Part shown: positions 8,035 to 14,919 of the stretch, piece by piece
Position numbering within the stretch: position 1 is the stretch's first letter
Layout of the letters: every line of letters begins with the position of its first letter
Assembly (NCBI GenBank): GCA_036004665.1
Contig: DASYRG010000094.1
Location: 1-64,000, forward strand
Length of the DNA stretch: 64,000 nucleotides
Reading direction: 5' to 3'
Source: JACQGZ01 sp036004665
Lineage (GTDB): Bacteria > Sysuimicrobiota > Sysuimicrobiia > Sysuimicrobiales > Humicultoraceae
Position numbers and translations under genes: made by a program
Notes under the pieces: model-generated
What the model was told of the DNA's origin: nothing
Databases searched by the model: none
Seen by the model: only the letters and a program-made list of their open reading frames with translations

Positions 8035-9012
8035 CTATCGCCAGTCCTTCACACTCTTTGAGGTGATGATGGTAACGCCCGTGTCAACCCGAGCAGGGAC
8101 CTGACTACCAATAAACCGCCGTGTCGCCTTGTGGTTTTTCGCGTACACGATCATCATCGCCCAGTACCCCATCGCGTAAGGGTTCTGCGCGACGGTCGCG
8201 GCGACTTGGCCCTTTTCGATGTAGTCAAGCGTCTCTTTGGGAAAATCCCAACCGGTGACTAGCACGTCCTTTCCGGGCGTCTTCCCAGCCTGCCGGACGC
8301 CCGCGACGATCCCCGGTGCGGCCTGACCGTGAAGTGAGATGATGGCCTTCAGGTCAGGATGCGCTTGGAGGAGGCTGACGGTTACGTTCGTGCTGACTTC
8401 CGGCTGGCTCTTGTCATCCTGGACGGCCGCGATAGTGACGCCTTTGTAGGACTCCTTCAGCACGTCCTGGACACCCTTGAGGCGCTCAGCCAAATGAGAC
8501 GGGCCGACAACGGTAAGAATCGCGATCTTCCCCTGGCCTTTGAGAAGCTGCCCGAGGTAATTGCCGAGCACGCGCCCGGACTGGTAGTTGTCGGTACCCA
8601 CGAATGCCAAGCGGTCGCTAGTCGGTGCATCAGTGTCGAACGTCACAACCGGAATTCCTGCTTTCATCGCACGGTTGATCCCGGGAACCAGAGCCTTCGC
8701 GTCAGCAGCTGTCACCAGGATCCCAGTGGGCTTGGTTCCGATTACCTGGTCAAGGACAGTGGCCTGCTCTACTCCGTTCCATTCCTGAGAGCCTTGCAGG
8801 ACGGTCTGGATCTGACCGCCTAGGAGTTTTGCCGCGTCCTCCATGCCGGAGCGCGTATGGTTCCAGAACTCCGCGCCCACAAGGAACACTACCTGCACGT
8901 AGCGCTGCTTCTGTGGGGCGGCGGTCAGTGAGGCCGCTGACGTTGCAAGCATCACCACGGCCGTCATTGTCGCGACCAGAGCAAACAACTCTGCTTTCCG
9001 TCTCATTTTCAA
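8035..9012 (-). CDS. Ribose-type ABC transporter substrate-binding protein
   Basis: The 325-residue protein begins with a signal peptide (KMRRKAELFALVATMTAVVM, then a small-residue cleavage region around residue 30). It continues as a Peripla_BP_4 type I binding protein (RYVQVVFLVGAEFWNHTRSGM; TFDTDAPTSDRLAFVGTDNY; DVLVTGWDFPKETL). The protein should capture the substrate outside the membrane and deliver it to the permease at 5452-6459. It lies between the amidohydrolase and ATPase genes. The ligand cannot be read from sequence, but the neighbours suggest a sugar acid, lactone or related compound. Confidence 0.92.
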   Translation of the reverse strand: MKMRRKAELFALVATMTAVVMLATSAASLTAAPQKQRYVQVVFLVGAEFWNHTRSGMEDAAKLLGGQIQTVLQGSQEWNGVEQATVLDQVIGTKPTGILVTAADAKALVPGINRAMKAGIPVVTFDTDAPTSDRLAFVGTDNYQSGRVLGNYLGQLLKGQGKIAILTVVGPSHLAERLKGVQDVLKESYKGVTIAAVQDDKSQPEVSTNVTVSLLQAHPDLKAIISLHGQAAPGIVAGVRQAGKTPGKDVLVTGWDFPKETLDYIEKGQVAATVAQNPYAMGYWAMMIVYAKNHKATRRFIGSQVPARVDTGVTIITSKSVKDWR

Positions 9013-9064
9013 CCCCCCATTTGGCTGACTTCGGAGTGGAGATCAGAAGCCCACACGGGCTAAC

Positions 9065-9997
9065 CTATCCTTTCGTGCCAACGACCTCGGCCGCGGGCGC
9101 CTCAGCGGCCCATCCTATCATTCGAGCTGCGTTCAATCCTGTGAGCAGGTTGATGTCCTCAGCCGTGACTAACGGCTCGAGGCCCAGCTTCGCGACGTAG
9201 GCGGGCATGCTTCGATAGAACTCGAGGCTATCTTTGTGCGAGAACCAGGGGTAGTCAGTGCCCCACAGGAGTCGGTCCATCACCCCGGCCTTCTTTGCGA
9301 ACACGAGGGTTCGGGCGATAAAGTCCTTGGGCAAGTCTGCGAAGTAGGCGAAGTCTCCATACATGTTGGGGTACTTCTTGATCATCATCAGCGCTTCGAA
9401 GGCCCATTGGAACCCGGTGTGGGCAACGATAAGCTTCAGGTCCGGGAAGGCCAGTGCAACTTCCTCGAGATGAAGGGGGTTTTGCCACTCGATCCGTGCC
9501 TCTGGCGGGATCGTCCAACCTGTGTGCACCAGGACAGGGATCTCGAGTTCCTCAGCCTTACTGTAGAGGGGATAGATGCGCGGATCGTCGATCCGCACGT
9601 GGTTGTAGACTGGGGAGAGCTTCAACCCGCCGAAGCCAAGCTCTCGCACGAGTCGATCGAGCTCGCGAACTGATTTGGTACCTCCAACGGGGTCTGGCGC
9701 CGCAAAAGGCACAAACCGCTCCGGATAGTGCCCCACGACTTCATAGATGTATTCGTTCGGCGTAATGCAGTCATAGGGTTTCCAGAACTGCGCGAGGAGA
9801 AATGCCTTCTCTACATGGCCTTCGTCCATGTGCTGGACAAGGAGTGCAGGGTCCGTATTGAGATACTCAGGCTTCCAGTTCTCGCCGGGATGCAACCAAC
9901 AGGGCGACTTCCTGGCCACTTTCATGTAGATCTCGGCCATGTAGGGGCTCCAGTGTTCCGGGTACTTATGCAAATGGCAATGCGTGTCAATAATCAT
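9065..9997 (-). CDS. Amidohydrolase family protein (amidohydro_2)
   Basis: The start at 9997 follows GGGAGGCGAGGG and gives about 310 residues; the in-frame 10048 start has no better support. The N-terminus has the metal-binding HxH in DTHCHLH (residues 4-10). Later motifs fit a metal-dependent TIM barrel: LVHTGWTIPP, LIVAHTGFQW and LLWGTDYPW with the terminal aspartate. Relatives hydrolyse lactones or decarboxylate ring acids. As first gene of the sugar cluster it may open an imported lactone or process an acid-sugar derivative. The substrate is unknown. Confidence 0.82.
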   Translation of the reverse strand: MIIDTHCHLHKYPEHWSPYMAEIYMKVARKSPCWLHPGENWKPEYLNTDPALLVQHMDEGHVEKAFLLAQFWKPYDCITPNEYIYEVVGHYPERFVPFAAPDPVGGTKSVRELDRLVRELGFGGLKLSPVYNHVRIDDPRIYPLYSKAEELEIPVLVHTGWTIPPEARIEWQNPLHLEEVALAFPDLKLIVAHTGFQWAFEALMMIKKYPNMYGDFAYFADLPKDFIARTLVFAKKAGVMDRLLWGTDYPWFSHKDSLEFYRSMPAYVAKLGLEPLVTAEDINLLTGLNAARMIGWAAEAPAAEVVGTKG

Positions 9998-10070
9998 CCC
10001 TCGCCTCCCGAGACAAATCCGTCTGTAGCAGCCTTTGGTATACGTCACCCCCTTTTCGGTTTTTTAATGT

Positions 10071-10082
10071 ACAGATATCTGT
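10071..10082. promoter_or_regulatory. 12-bp perfect palindrome upstream of the catabolic cluster
   Basis: ACAGATATCTGT is perfectly self-complementary and lies about 75 bp before the amidohydrolase start, in an AT-rich stretch unlike its surroundings. The size and place fit an operator for the cluster's own GntR-family regulator. A loose promoter (TTGATC, 17 bp, ATATCT on the minus strand) overlaps it. Neither is proven. The rest of 10083-10186 holds no gene I can see. Confidence 0.4.
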
Positions 10083-10186
10083 TGTCAGTTATCAGATCAA
10101 TTTTGGTCCTGCTCCGAATATCCTTCTTTGGAATGGACCATTCGCGGCCAGCCGTCCCCAAGCCCGGTCCCCACGATCCAGTCTGG

Positions 10187-10216
10187 TCCCCCCGGGACCG
10201 AGGTCTGGGCTCACAC
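10187..10216 (-). repeat. Possible inverted partial copy of the 92-bp repeat
   Basis: Read on the minus strand from 10216, the sequence begins GTGTGTGAG like the direct units and soon reaches a GGTCCC-CCC-GGGACC palindrome at 10187-10201. Beyond that the match to the repeat core is weak. If related, it faces the direct array B units that start at 10285. It may be chance similarity in a GC-rich gap. Confidence 0.3.
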
Positions 10217-10284
10217 ACGATCGGAAGGGGAGGTATGAGTAGGAGGCGCATCTTCCTTCCCGCCTCGGGGGGGAGCTCCTTGCC

Positions 10285-10540
10285 GTGTGCCACGGTGGGA
10301 CCCCCGCGGGCGGGGGCGATGGGACCCGATCGACTGTATCCGGCGGGGGAGCCTACACCTCCCCTCGGGTCCGTGTATGAGCCTGCAACCCCCACCCCCG
10401 CCGGGGCGGATGGGACCCAATCGACTGTATCTCGGGGGGGAGCCCTCCAGTAGCTCCCCTTCCATTCGTGTATGAAGCAGGGATCCGGGGAGGTGCCGGC
10501 GAGCCCCCTTCTGCTCGGTGTGTGAGGCTGGGACCCGGCC
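10285..10540 (+). repeat. Array B of the 92-bp repeat family
   Basis: Units start at 10285, 10373, 10468 and 10518 (spacings 88, 95 and 50 bp). The first two carry the hairpin-forming C-run/G-run, GATGGGACCC and the core CGACTGTATC at 10331-10340 and 10422-10431. The third lacks the middle. Its tail with the start of the fourth (10487-10535) matches 1482-1530 of array A at 48 of 49 bases. The fourth unit breaks off where RES-toxin sequence begins. ORFs drawn across this array lack coding character. Confidence 0.75.
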
Positions 10541-10559
10541 GATAGCGGCGTAGCGGGCC

Positions 10560-10868
10560 ACCTGGAACGGTCGACGACGAGCACTGCTGGAAGCCGACAT
10601 CGGCTTCGAGGACGTCGACCTGATACGTGCCATCCTCACGGTGATGAGCGAATTCCGCCAGCGAAGTTTGCAGGTACCAGGCACCTGTGACCCGTGGGTT
10701 GTGCCACCGGCCAAAGTAACTACGGCCGGCATCAGGACGTAGCGGATCGCGCCCCGCCACCACCGTACGATAAGATGGCGTGACAACGAGGTCACGCCAT
10801 AACCGCGTGGCCTGAAGATTCTTCGCCAGCAAGAGCTCAAGCCCCAGCCGGCGCCGAGCCGCGGGCAT
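10560..10868 (-). pseudogene. RES-domain toxin, C-terminally truncated by repeat array
   Basis: Starting 8 bp after the antitoxin stop, about 100 residues match the RES domain pattern: an early Arg in ATRLWRDL, SYFGRW with the second conserved Arg, and WYLQTSLAEFAHH where the conserved Tyr and Glu occur. RES toxins of the MbcT/ParT type degrade or modify NAD+ or modify NAD-linked targets and are usually 150-200 residues. Here the frame continues only as translated repeat sequence beyond about 10560. The C-terminal strand and its conserved residues are lost, so the toxin is probably inactive. Confidence 0.65.
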
Positions 10869-10876
10869 CGAGGGAA

Positions 10877-11227
10877 TCAGGTGGCGGTTTGCTCGTCCTG
10901 ACTACGGAGACGAGACACGAGATATCCGAGGCCGCTTGGGGAGAGCGCGAGCTCTCGGGGCGTGCGGTTCACGCCGCGCAGTGCACGATGCATCCAGACG
11001 CGAGTTTCAAGATAGGGGCGCTGACCCGCAATCTCCAGTAAGGCGCGGATAAGGTCCAGGCGCCGCTGGACGCCCGGCCTGTGTATACGCTCCTCGCCGC
11101 TTTCGATGCGTACCCATGTGCTGCGCGAAATACCTGTACCCTCGACCTCATCGAGGGTGGCGGCAAAGAGATCCCGAAACAGCCGCAGGACTCGGGCGTC
11201 ATCCATGGTCTGCGGTTTAGCCGGCAT
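10877..11227 (-). CDS. Xre/MbcA/ParS-type antitoxin
   Basis: The start at 11227 (MPAKPQTMDD) follows GGGAGG at a 5-nt distance. The 116-residue protein has an N-terminal Xre-like HTH (GISRSTWVRIESGEER) and a C-terminal DUF2384-type antitoxin segment (WMHRALRGVNRTPRELALSP, then GLGYLVSRL). This antitoxin-then-RES-toxin order is standard for RES-Xre modules. The protein should bind the toxin and repress its own promoter, which carries an inverted repeat at 11252-11279. The partner toxin is truncated, so the antitoxin may persist as a free regulator. Confidence 0.75.
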   Translation of the reverse strand: MPAKPQTMDDARVLRLFRDLFAATLDEVEGTGISRSTWVRIESGEERIHRPGVQRRLDLIRALLEIAGQRPYLETRVWMHRALRGVNRTPRELALSPSGLGYLVSRLRSQDEQTAT

Positions 11228-11251
11228 GTCGCCTCCCATCGGACCTCCTAT

Positions 11252-11279
11252 CGAATCATACCATGTATGATCCGATTCG
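11252..11279. promoter_or_regulatory. Operator-like nested inverted repeat of the toxin-antitoxin operon
   Basis: ATCATAC (11255-11261) and GTATGAT (11265-11271) form a perfect 7-bp inverted repeat with a 3-bp spacer. Flanking CGAATC (11252-11257) and GATTCG (11274-11279) form a second one. The site lies 25-50 bp upstream of the antitoxin start. On the minus strand it contains a -10-like TATGAT, so binding would block transcription. Autoregulation by the Xre protein is inferred. Confidence 0.6.
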
Positions 11280-11443
11280 GCTCATAGCTGTGCCTGCCTG
11301 AAGAAGCCGGTTTTCGATGTAAAGCGCGGGGTCGGCTAGGAATCCGAGATCCAACGCTGCCAAAGTGTCCACTCGCGTGCGTCATCGTATGCGATTATGG
11401 AAGGTGGAGGAGTCCAGTAAGGGAGAGTGGACAAAGGCTCTTG

Positions 11444-12379
11444 ATGCCACGGCACCTCATCTGGCGGCGCCAATATGATCAGGACCGCTACATGCAGTAC
11501 GTGAGCCATGGAGAACTCCTCCAGCGACTCAAAGACATCCTTGCCAACTACCTGGAGCTGACCGCCGAACTCAAGATTGGCTTTCCCCTCTCAGAGGAGA
11601 GCAAGCACTGGATGGTCCTGATTACGTACGTTTTGGAGGAGATCCAGCTCCGCTTCGGATCGTACCCGGCGGGATACCCCGATGGGTTTATGGCCGACGC
11701 CCAGATTCCCCGCCCGGGGGCGGCTCGGGCCGGACAGGCGATTGAAGCAGTCCGTCAGCAGGCTGTTGCCCTTGGTACCTACCTCGTCAAGTACGGCCGC
11801 TCACAATACCTTTGTCCTGCGTTCGAGCAGGGGTTGATAAGGATCTCCCCCGCTACTTTCTACAACGATCCGTCGCTGAACCCCGCCATCCGTGACGATG
11901 AGCTGGCGTTGTCCATCCAAGGGAAATCCGATGACGTCAAAATTGAGGTGTTGGACAAACACGCTCGGGAATCGTTGCGTACGATCCAGCCTATTGGGAA
12001 CATAACGGTCACCACGCAGGCGCAAACGAACTACTACGTCTACTGCCTCTCTGCCGTGCTGGCTCCTCGGCTGTTTCTAGACTTCGATGCCGACGCTTGC
12101 CTTCTTATTACGGAGTGGCGCAGTTTTGTTGAACGGCTTCTGCGCGGAGTTGCAGAACAGCTTCCAAACTGGAACGGATTTGCGACTGTTGTCCGCTACA
12201 TAGACCCATTACGCTCGATGGTCGCCGAGCTCGATCCTATCTTTGGTAAGCACTTTCGCTACACGTACCAGCGGGAGTACCGCGTAGCCTGTCTGCCGCC
12301 TGAGCCCGTCACTGAGCTCTCTAGCCTCACCATGCAGCTCGGCAGCTTGGCGGACTGCTGCGACCTCATCTGCTTGTGA
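11444..12379 (+). CDS. Hypothetical protein of unknown function
   Basis: The frame opens with a TTG directly followed by ATG at 11444; a GGGAGAGTGG stretch lies upstream. The 311-residue product is soluble, without signal peptide or membrane segments. The most family-like region is about residues 120-155, with KYGRSQYLCPAFEQGLIRIS, ATFYNDPSLNPAI and RDDELALS. This resembles the layout of DUF2971-type proteins, where an entry segment precedes a short 'NDP' motif, but the match is loose. It is transcribed away from the toxin-antitoxin pair and is flanked by repeats, so a defence or accessory role is possible but not shown. Confidence 0.6.
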   Translation: MPRHLIWRRQYDQDRYMQYVSHGELLQRLKDILANYLELTAELKIGFPLSEESKHWMVLITYVLEEIQLRFGSYPAGYPDGFMADAQIPRPGAARAGQAIEAVRQQAVALGTYLVKYGRSQYLCPAFEQGLIRISPATFYNDPSLNPAIRDDELALSIQGKSDDVKIEVLDKHARESLRTIQPIGNITVTTQAQTNYYVYCLSAVLAPRLFLDFDADACLLITEWRSFVERLLRGVAEQLPNWNGFATVVRYIDPLRSMVAELDPIFGKHFRYTYQREYRVACLPPEPVTELSSLTMQLGSLADCCDLICL

Positions 12380-12451
12380 CTAACTGCCCAACGCGGCCTG
12401 TTGAGAGCAATAGGTGTCTGTACTCTGGCACCTGAGCAGCTCCTCAGCGGC

Positions 12452-12691
12452 TCAGTCCTGCGGCAAGAAGGGGGTCTCGACATCGAGCGCGGCGGGGTAC
12501 GCCAGCCAATACCGCAGGGCCTTCGGAGGATCGCTGGCAAGTACCCTGAAACCCTCAGCGTCCTCAGACCACTGGATCTTCAGCTGGATGACTTGGTTGG
12601 CATAGCGTGCCTGCACATTGAATTTCATTTCTAGTTCGGGATTCCCGAGTAGGTCCACCCAGAGGCGCCGTCCACTCTGTTGATCATCCAT
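12452..12691 (-). CDS. Small hypothetical protein
   Basis: A 79-residue frame converges on the preceding plus-strand gene. Composition looks like a small soluble protein (VQARYANQVIQLKIQW, FRVLASDPPKALRYWLAY). The Shine-Dalgarno is weak and no family is recognised. It may be a genuine accessory gene or a remnant. I would give coding status slightly better than even odds. Confidence 0.4.
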   Translation of the reverse strand: MDDQQSGRRLWVDLLGNPELEMKFNVQARYANQVIQLKIQWSEDAEGFRVLASDPPKALRYWLAYPAALDVETPFLPQD

Positions 12692-13215
12692 CGCTGGTTT
12701 TCAGGACGAGTTCCGGCATCTAGATCGTCCGGCACACCTCCGCTACCACGTAGAACTCCTCCTGGTGAGTCTGGTGGTCAACTCTATCTGCGCGTTCAAA
12801 GTGGGGACTGTGTCGGAGGAAAATAGGAGTCTCCCGGCGCCGGGGCGGACTGGACCCGGATCGATGGTACACGGAGGGAGCTACACTCTCTCCACACCGT
12901 GAGTGAGGCTCGGATCCCACGGCCTGGCCGAACGGGCCGAGGATTGGGTCTACCCTTCCTGGGGATATGGCGGCAGAGGACGCGTCCTAGACCCCTGATC
13001 GACGGTAACCTGGGCGTCCTATTACTTTTCGGGCCCTGTTAGAGGCCGGGGACACCCCCGCCCGCGTGCGTCACTCCGCTCGACCGTAGGGGGGCCTGCA
13101 CCCCCTCAGGCCCGCATGGCGAGGAAAGAACCCCTCTGACGTTGAAAGTGTTGCCAATACGTTGCCAAAATCAAAGGGACGCGGGAGGACCCCCGCGTCC
13201 CGTCTATGTTTCAGC
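12692..13215. other. Gene-free stretch with degenerate repeats and a possible integrase tail
   Basis: No convincing gene lies here. From 12808 to about 13100 there are divergent copies of the 92-bp repeat. From 13090 to 13215 one plus-strand frame, opening after a TAG at 13087, reads NPSDVESVANTLPKSKG and runs into the tRNA-Pro 3' end. That kind of tail is reminiscent of tyrosine integrases whose 3' end abuts a tRNA attachment site. The remnant is too short to prove it. Confidence 0.4.
12808..13100 (+). repeat. Array C, degenerate copies of the 92-bp repeat
   Basis: Unit-like starts occur near 12808 (ACTGTGTCGGAGG) and at 12899 (GTGAGTGAGGCTCGGATCCC), 91 bp apart. Core-like elements are CGATGGTACA at 12862, CGACGGTAAC at 13000 and CGACCGTAGG at 13081, each near a GGACCC- or GACCCC-like string. 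The copies are much more diverged than arrays A and B. They separate the orphan gene from the tRNA gene. Confidence 0.5.
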
Positions 13216-13294
13216 TGGTCGGGGAGGGGGGATTTGAACCCCCGACCTCAGCGTCCCGAACGCTGCGCGCTAAACCAAGCTGCGCTACTCCCCG
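13216..13294 (-). tRNA. tRNA-Pro (CGG anticodon)
   Basis: Read on the minus strand, the acceptor CGGGGAG pairs with CTCCCCG. The anticodon stem CAGCG/CGCTG encloses loop TTCGGGA with anticodon CGG, and the T-arm is GGGGG-TTCAAAT-CCCCC. Discriminator A is followed by an encoded CCA. The length is 79 nt with CCA. The 3' end points toward the accessory region, the usual polarity for island integration into a tRNA gene. Confidence 0.95.
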
Positions 13295-13331
13295 GTCATC
13301 CTATATTCTACCATCGCCGGAGAGTTACGTA

Positions 13332-14786
13332 CTACGCCTCTTCGTCGTCCTCCCCCTTCTCGTCGTCGTCCGCCTCTTCGTCCTCCTCGTCGTCCTCACG
13401 CTCTTCCTCGTCGTCCTCATCTTCGTCATCGCCGGCATCCTCGTCATCGCCGGCCTCGCCGTTCACCTTGTCGTCATTCTCATCGTCGGTCTTGGACTCG
13501 TCGGCCATCGCCTCGGGCGGCGCAGTCCCTGCCGGAGTCGCCGGCACGGCGCCGCCGGTCGCCTCGCCGTTTTCGGCCGGCGTCTCCGCCTGGGGCCGTT
13601 CGACGACCTGCCGCAACAGCTCACCCGCCACGTCGCCGATCGTCACCCTGCCGTCGTCCTCCTGCGTCTGCATGTATTCCTTGACCCGGCTGCGCTCGCG
13701 CTCGCGGGCGGCCCGGCGCAGGCTGACGATCATGCGCCGCTCTTCCGCGCGGATTTCGGTGATGATCGCCTCCACGGTCTGGCCGGGCTGGACGGCGTCC
13801 TCCACTTTGCTCACCCGTTTCTCCGCGAGTTCGGAGATCGGAATGAAGGCGTCGATCTCCCCCTCCCGCAGCCGGACGAACGCGCCCGATCCGACCAGAC
13901 GCACGATCTTGCCGCGCACCAGTTCGCCGACCGTGTAGCGGTCCTGGACCTCTTGCCAGGGGTCGTCCAGGATCTGCTTGAGGCCGAGCGAGATCTTGCC
14001 CGCCTCGCGGTCGACGCGCAGCACCATCAGCTTCAGGTGCTGGTTGCGGCGGACGACCTCGCTGGGATGCTTGATGTAGATCCAGGCCATCTCGCTGATC
14101 GGGAGCAATCCGTCCACGCCGCCAAGATCGACAAAGGCCCCGAAGTCGGTGATGCGCTTCACCGTACCCTCGACGATCTGCCCTTCCTCCAGCGTGACGA
14201 AGAGCGACTCCTTGCGGCGCTGCCGGTCCTCCTCAGAGGCGAGGCGGTGGGAGAGGATGACCCGCCCCTTCGGCCGATCGACCTCGATCACTTTGAGCGG
14301 AAGGGACTGGCCGACGAACCACTCGAACCGGCGGCCCCGCGCCTGGCTGAGATCGACGTGGGAGCCGGGGACGAAGCCGCGGACTCCCAGATCCACGACC
14401 AGGCCGCCCTTGACCTTGTCCACGACCATCGCGTGGATCACCTTGCCGCTGCGGTGCGCCTCGCTGATGCGTTCCCAGGCCCGCTGGAAGTCGGCCCGCT
14501 TCTTGCTCAAGATGATGCTGCCTTCCTCCCCTTCCAACCGCATCACCATCACGTCGATGCGGTCGCCGACCGCCACGGCCTCTGTCTCCTCGCCGCGGCG
14601 GGCCAGTTCTTTCGGGGGGATTAGCCCCTCCGACTTGGCGCCCACGTCCACCAGGACCCCTTCGCTGTCCACCCGCACGACGGTGCCCTTGACGATCTGC
14701 CGTTCCTGCAGGGTGGTGATCGCCTCCGCCAGATTCACGCTCTCGGGGCGCTGCTCTTCGCTGGGCCGCGTGGGCTCGTCAACCAT
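13332..14786 (-). CDS. rpsA: 30S ribosomal protein S1 family protein
   Basis: The start at 14786 (MVDEPTRPSEE) follows AAAGGGG and gives 484 residues. Four S1 RNA-binding repeats are visible, for example IVKGTVVRVDSEGVLVDVG, VEGTVKRITDFGAFVDLG and VRGKIVRLVGSGAFVRL. In bacteria S1 helps the 30S subunit bind mRNA. The C-terminal 70 or so residues are a long acidic low-complexity tail of Asp and Glu, which is unusual for S1. The gene lies downstream of the HDAC-like gene in the same direction, with the tRNA-Pro gene about 40 bp beyond its stop. Confidence 0.92.
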   Translation of the reverse strand: MVDEPTRPSEEQRPESVNLAEAITTLQERQIVKGTVVRVDSEGVLVDVGAKSEGLIPPKELARRGEETEAVAVGDRIDVMVMRLEGEEGSIILSKKRADFQRAWERISEAHRSGKVIHAMVVDKVKGGLVVDLGVRGFVPGSHVDLSQARGRRFEWFVGQSLPLKVIEVDRPKGRVILSHRLASEEDRQRRKESLFVTLEEGQIVEGTVKRITDFGAFVDLGGVDGLLPISEMAWIYIKHPSEVVRRNQHLKLMVLRVDREAGKISLGLKQILDDPWQEVQDRYTVGELVRGKIVRLVGSGAFVRLREGEIDAFIPISELAEKRVSKVEDAVQPGQTVEAIITEIRAEERRMIVSLRRAARERERSRVKEYMQTQEDDGRVTIGDVAGELLRQVVERPQAETPAENGEATGGAVPATPAGTAPPEAMADESKTDDENDDKVNGEAGDDEDAGDDEDEDDEEEREDDEEDEEADDDEKGEDDEEA

Positions 14787-14919
14787 CGGAGAACCCCTTT
14801 CTGCCGGCGAGCTCAAGGTGCCGCCGCCGGACGCCGATCGGATGGACGTACGGGTCAATGGGACAAAAGAGGGCATTCGCCGCCCTGGGGGACATTCCTC
14901 CGGATTCCGGTCGGTGGTC

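Noticed and set aside
1421..10540. CRISPR arrays
   Set aside because: Units are about 92 bp, similar over most of their length, few in number and with no short constant repeat plus unique spacers; no cas genes are present.
10045..10868. Protein-coding genes across array B
   Set aside because: Frames there only translate the repeat units and have Pro/Arg-rich, family-free content; the only real coding part is the RES fragment above 10560.
1421..13100. Integron attC sites between cassettes
   Set aside because: The arrays lack the R and L box layout of attC, are several units long at each place, and no integron integrase is seen.
13162..14624. Long plus-strand frames opposite rpsA, one with a Ser-rich run
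   Set aside because: They are antisense shadows of the acidic tail and S1 repeats in GC-rich DNA; one also translates the tRNA gene.
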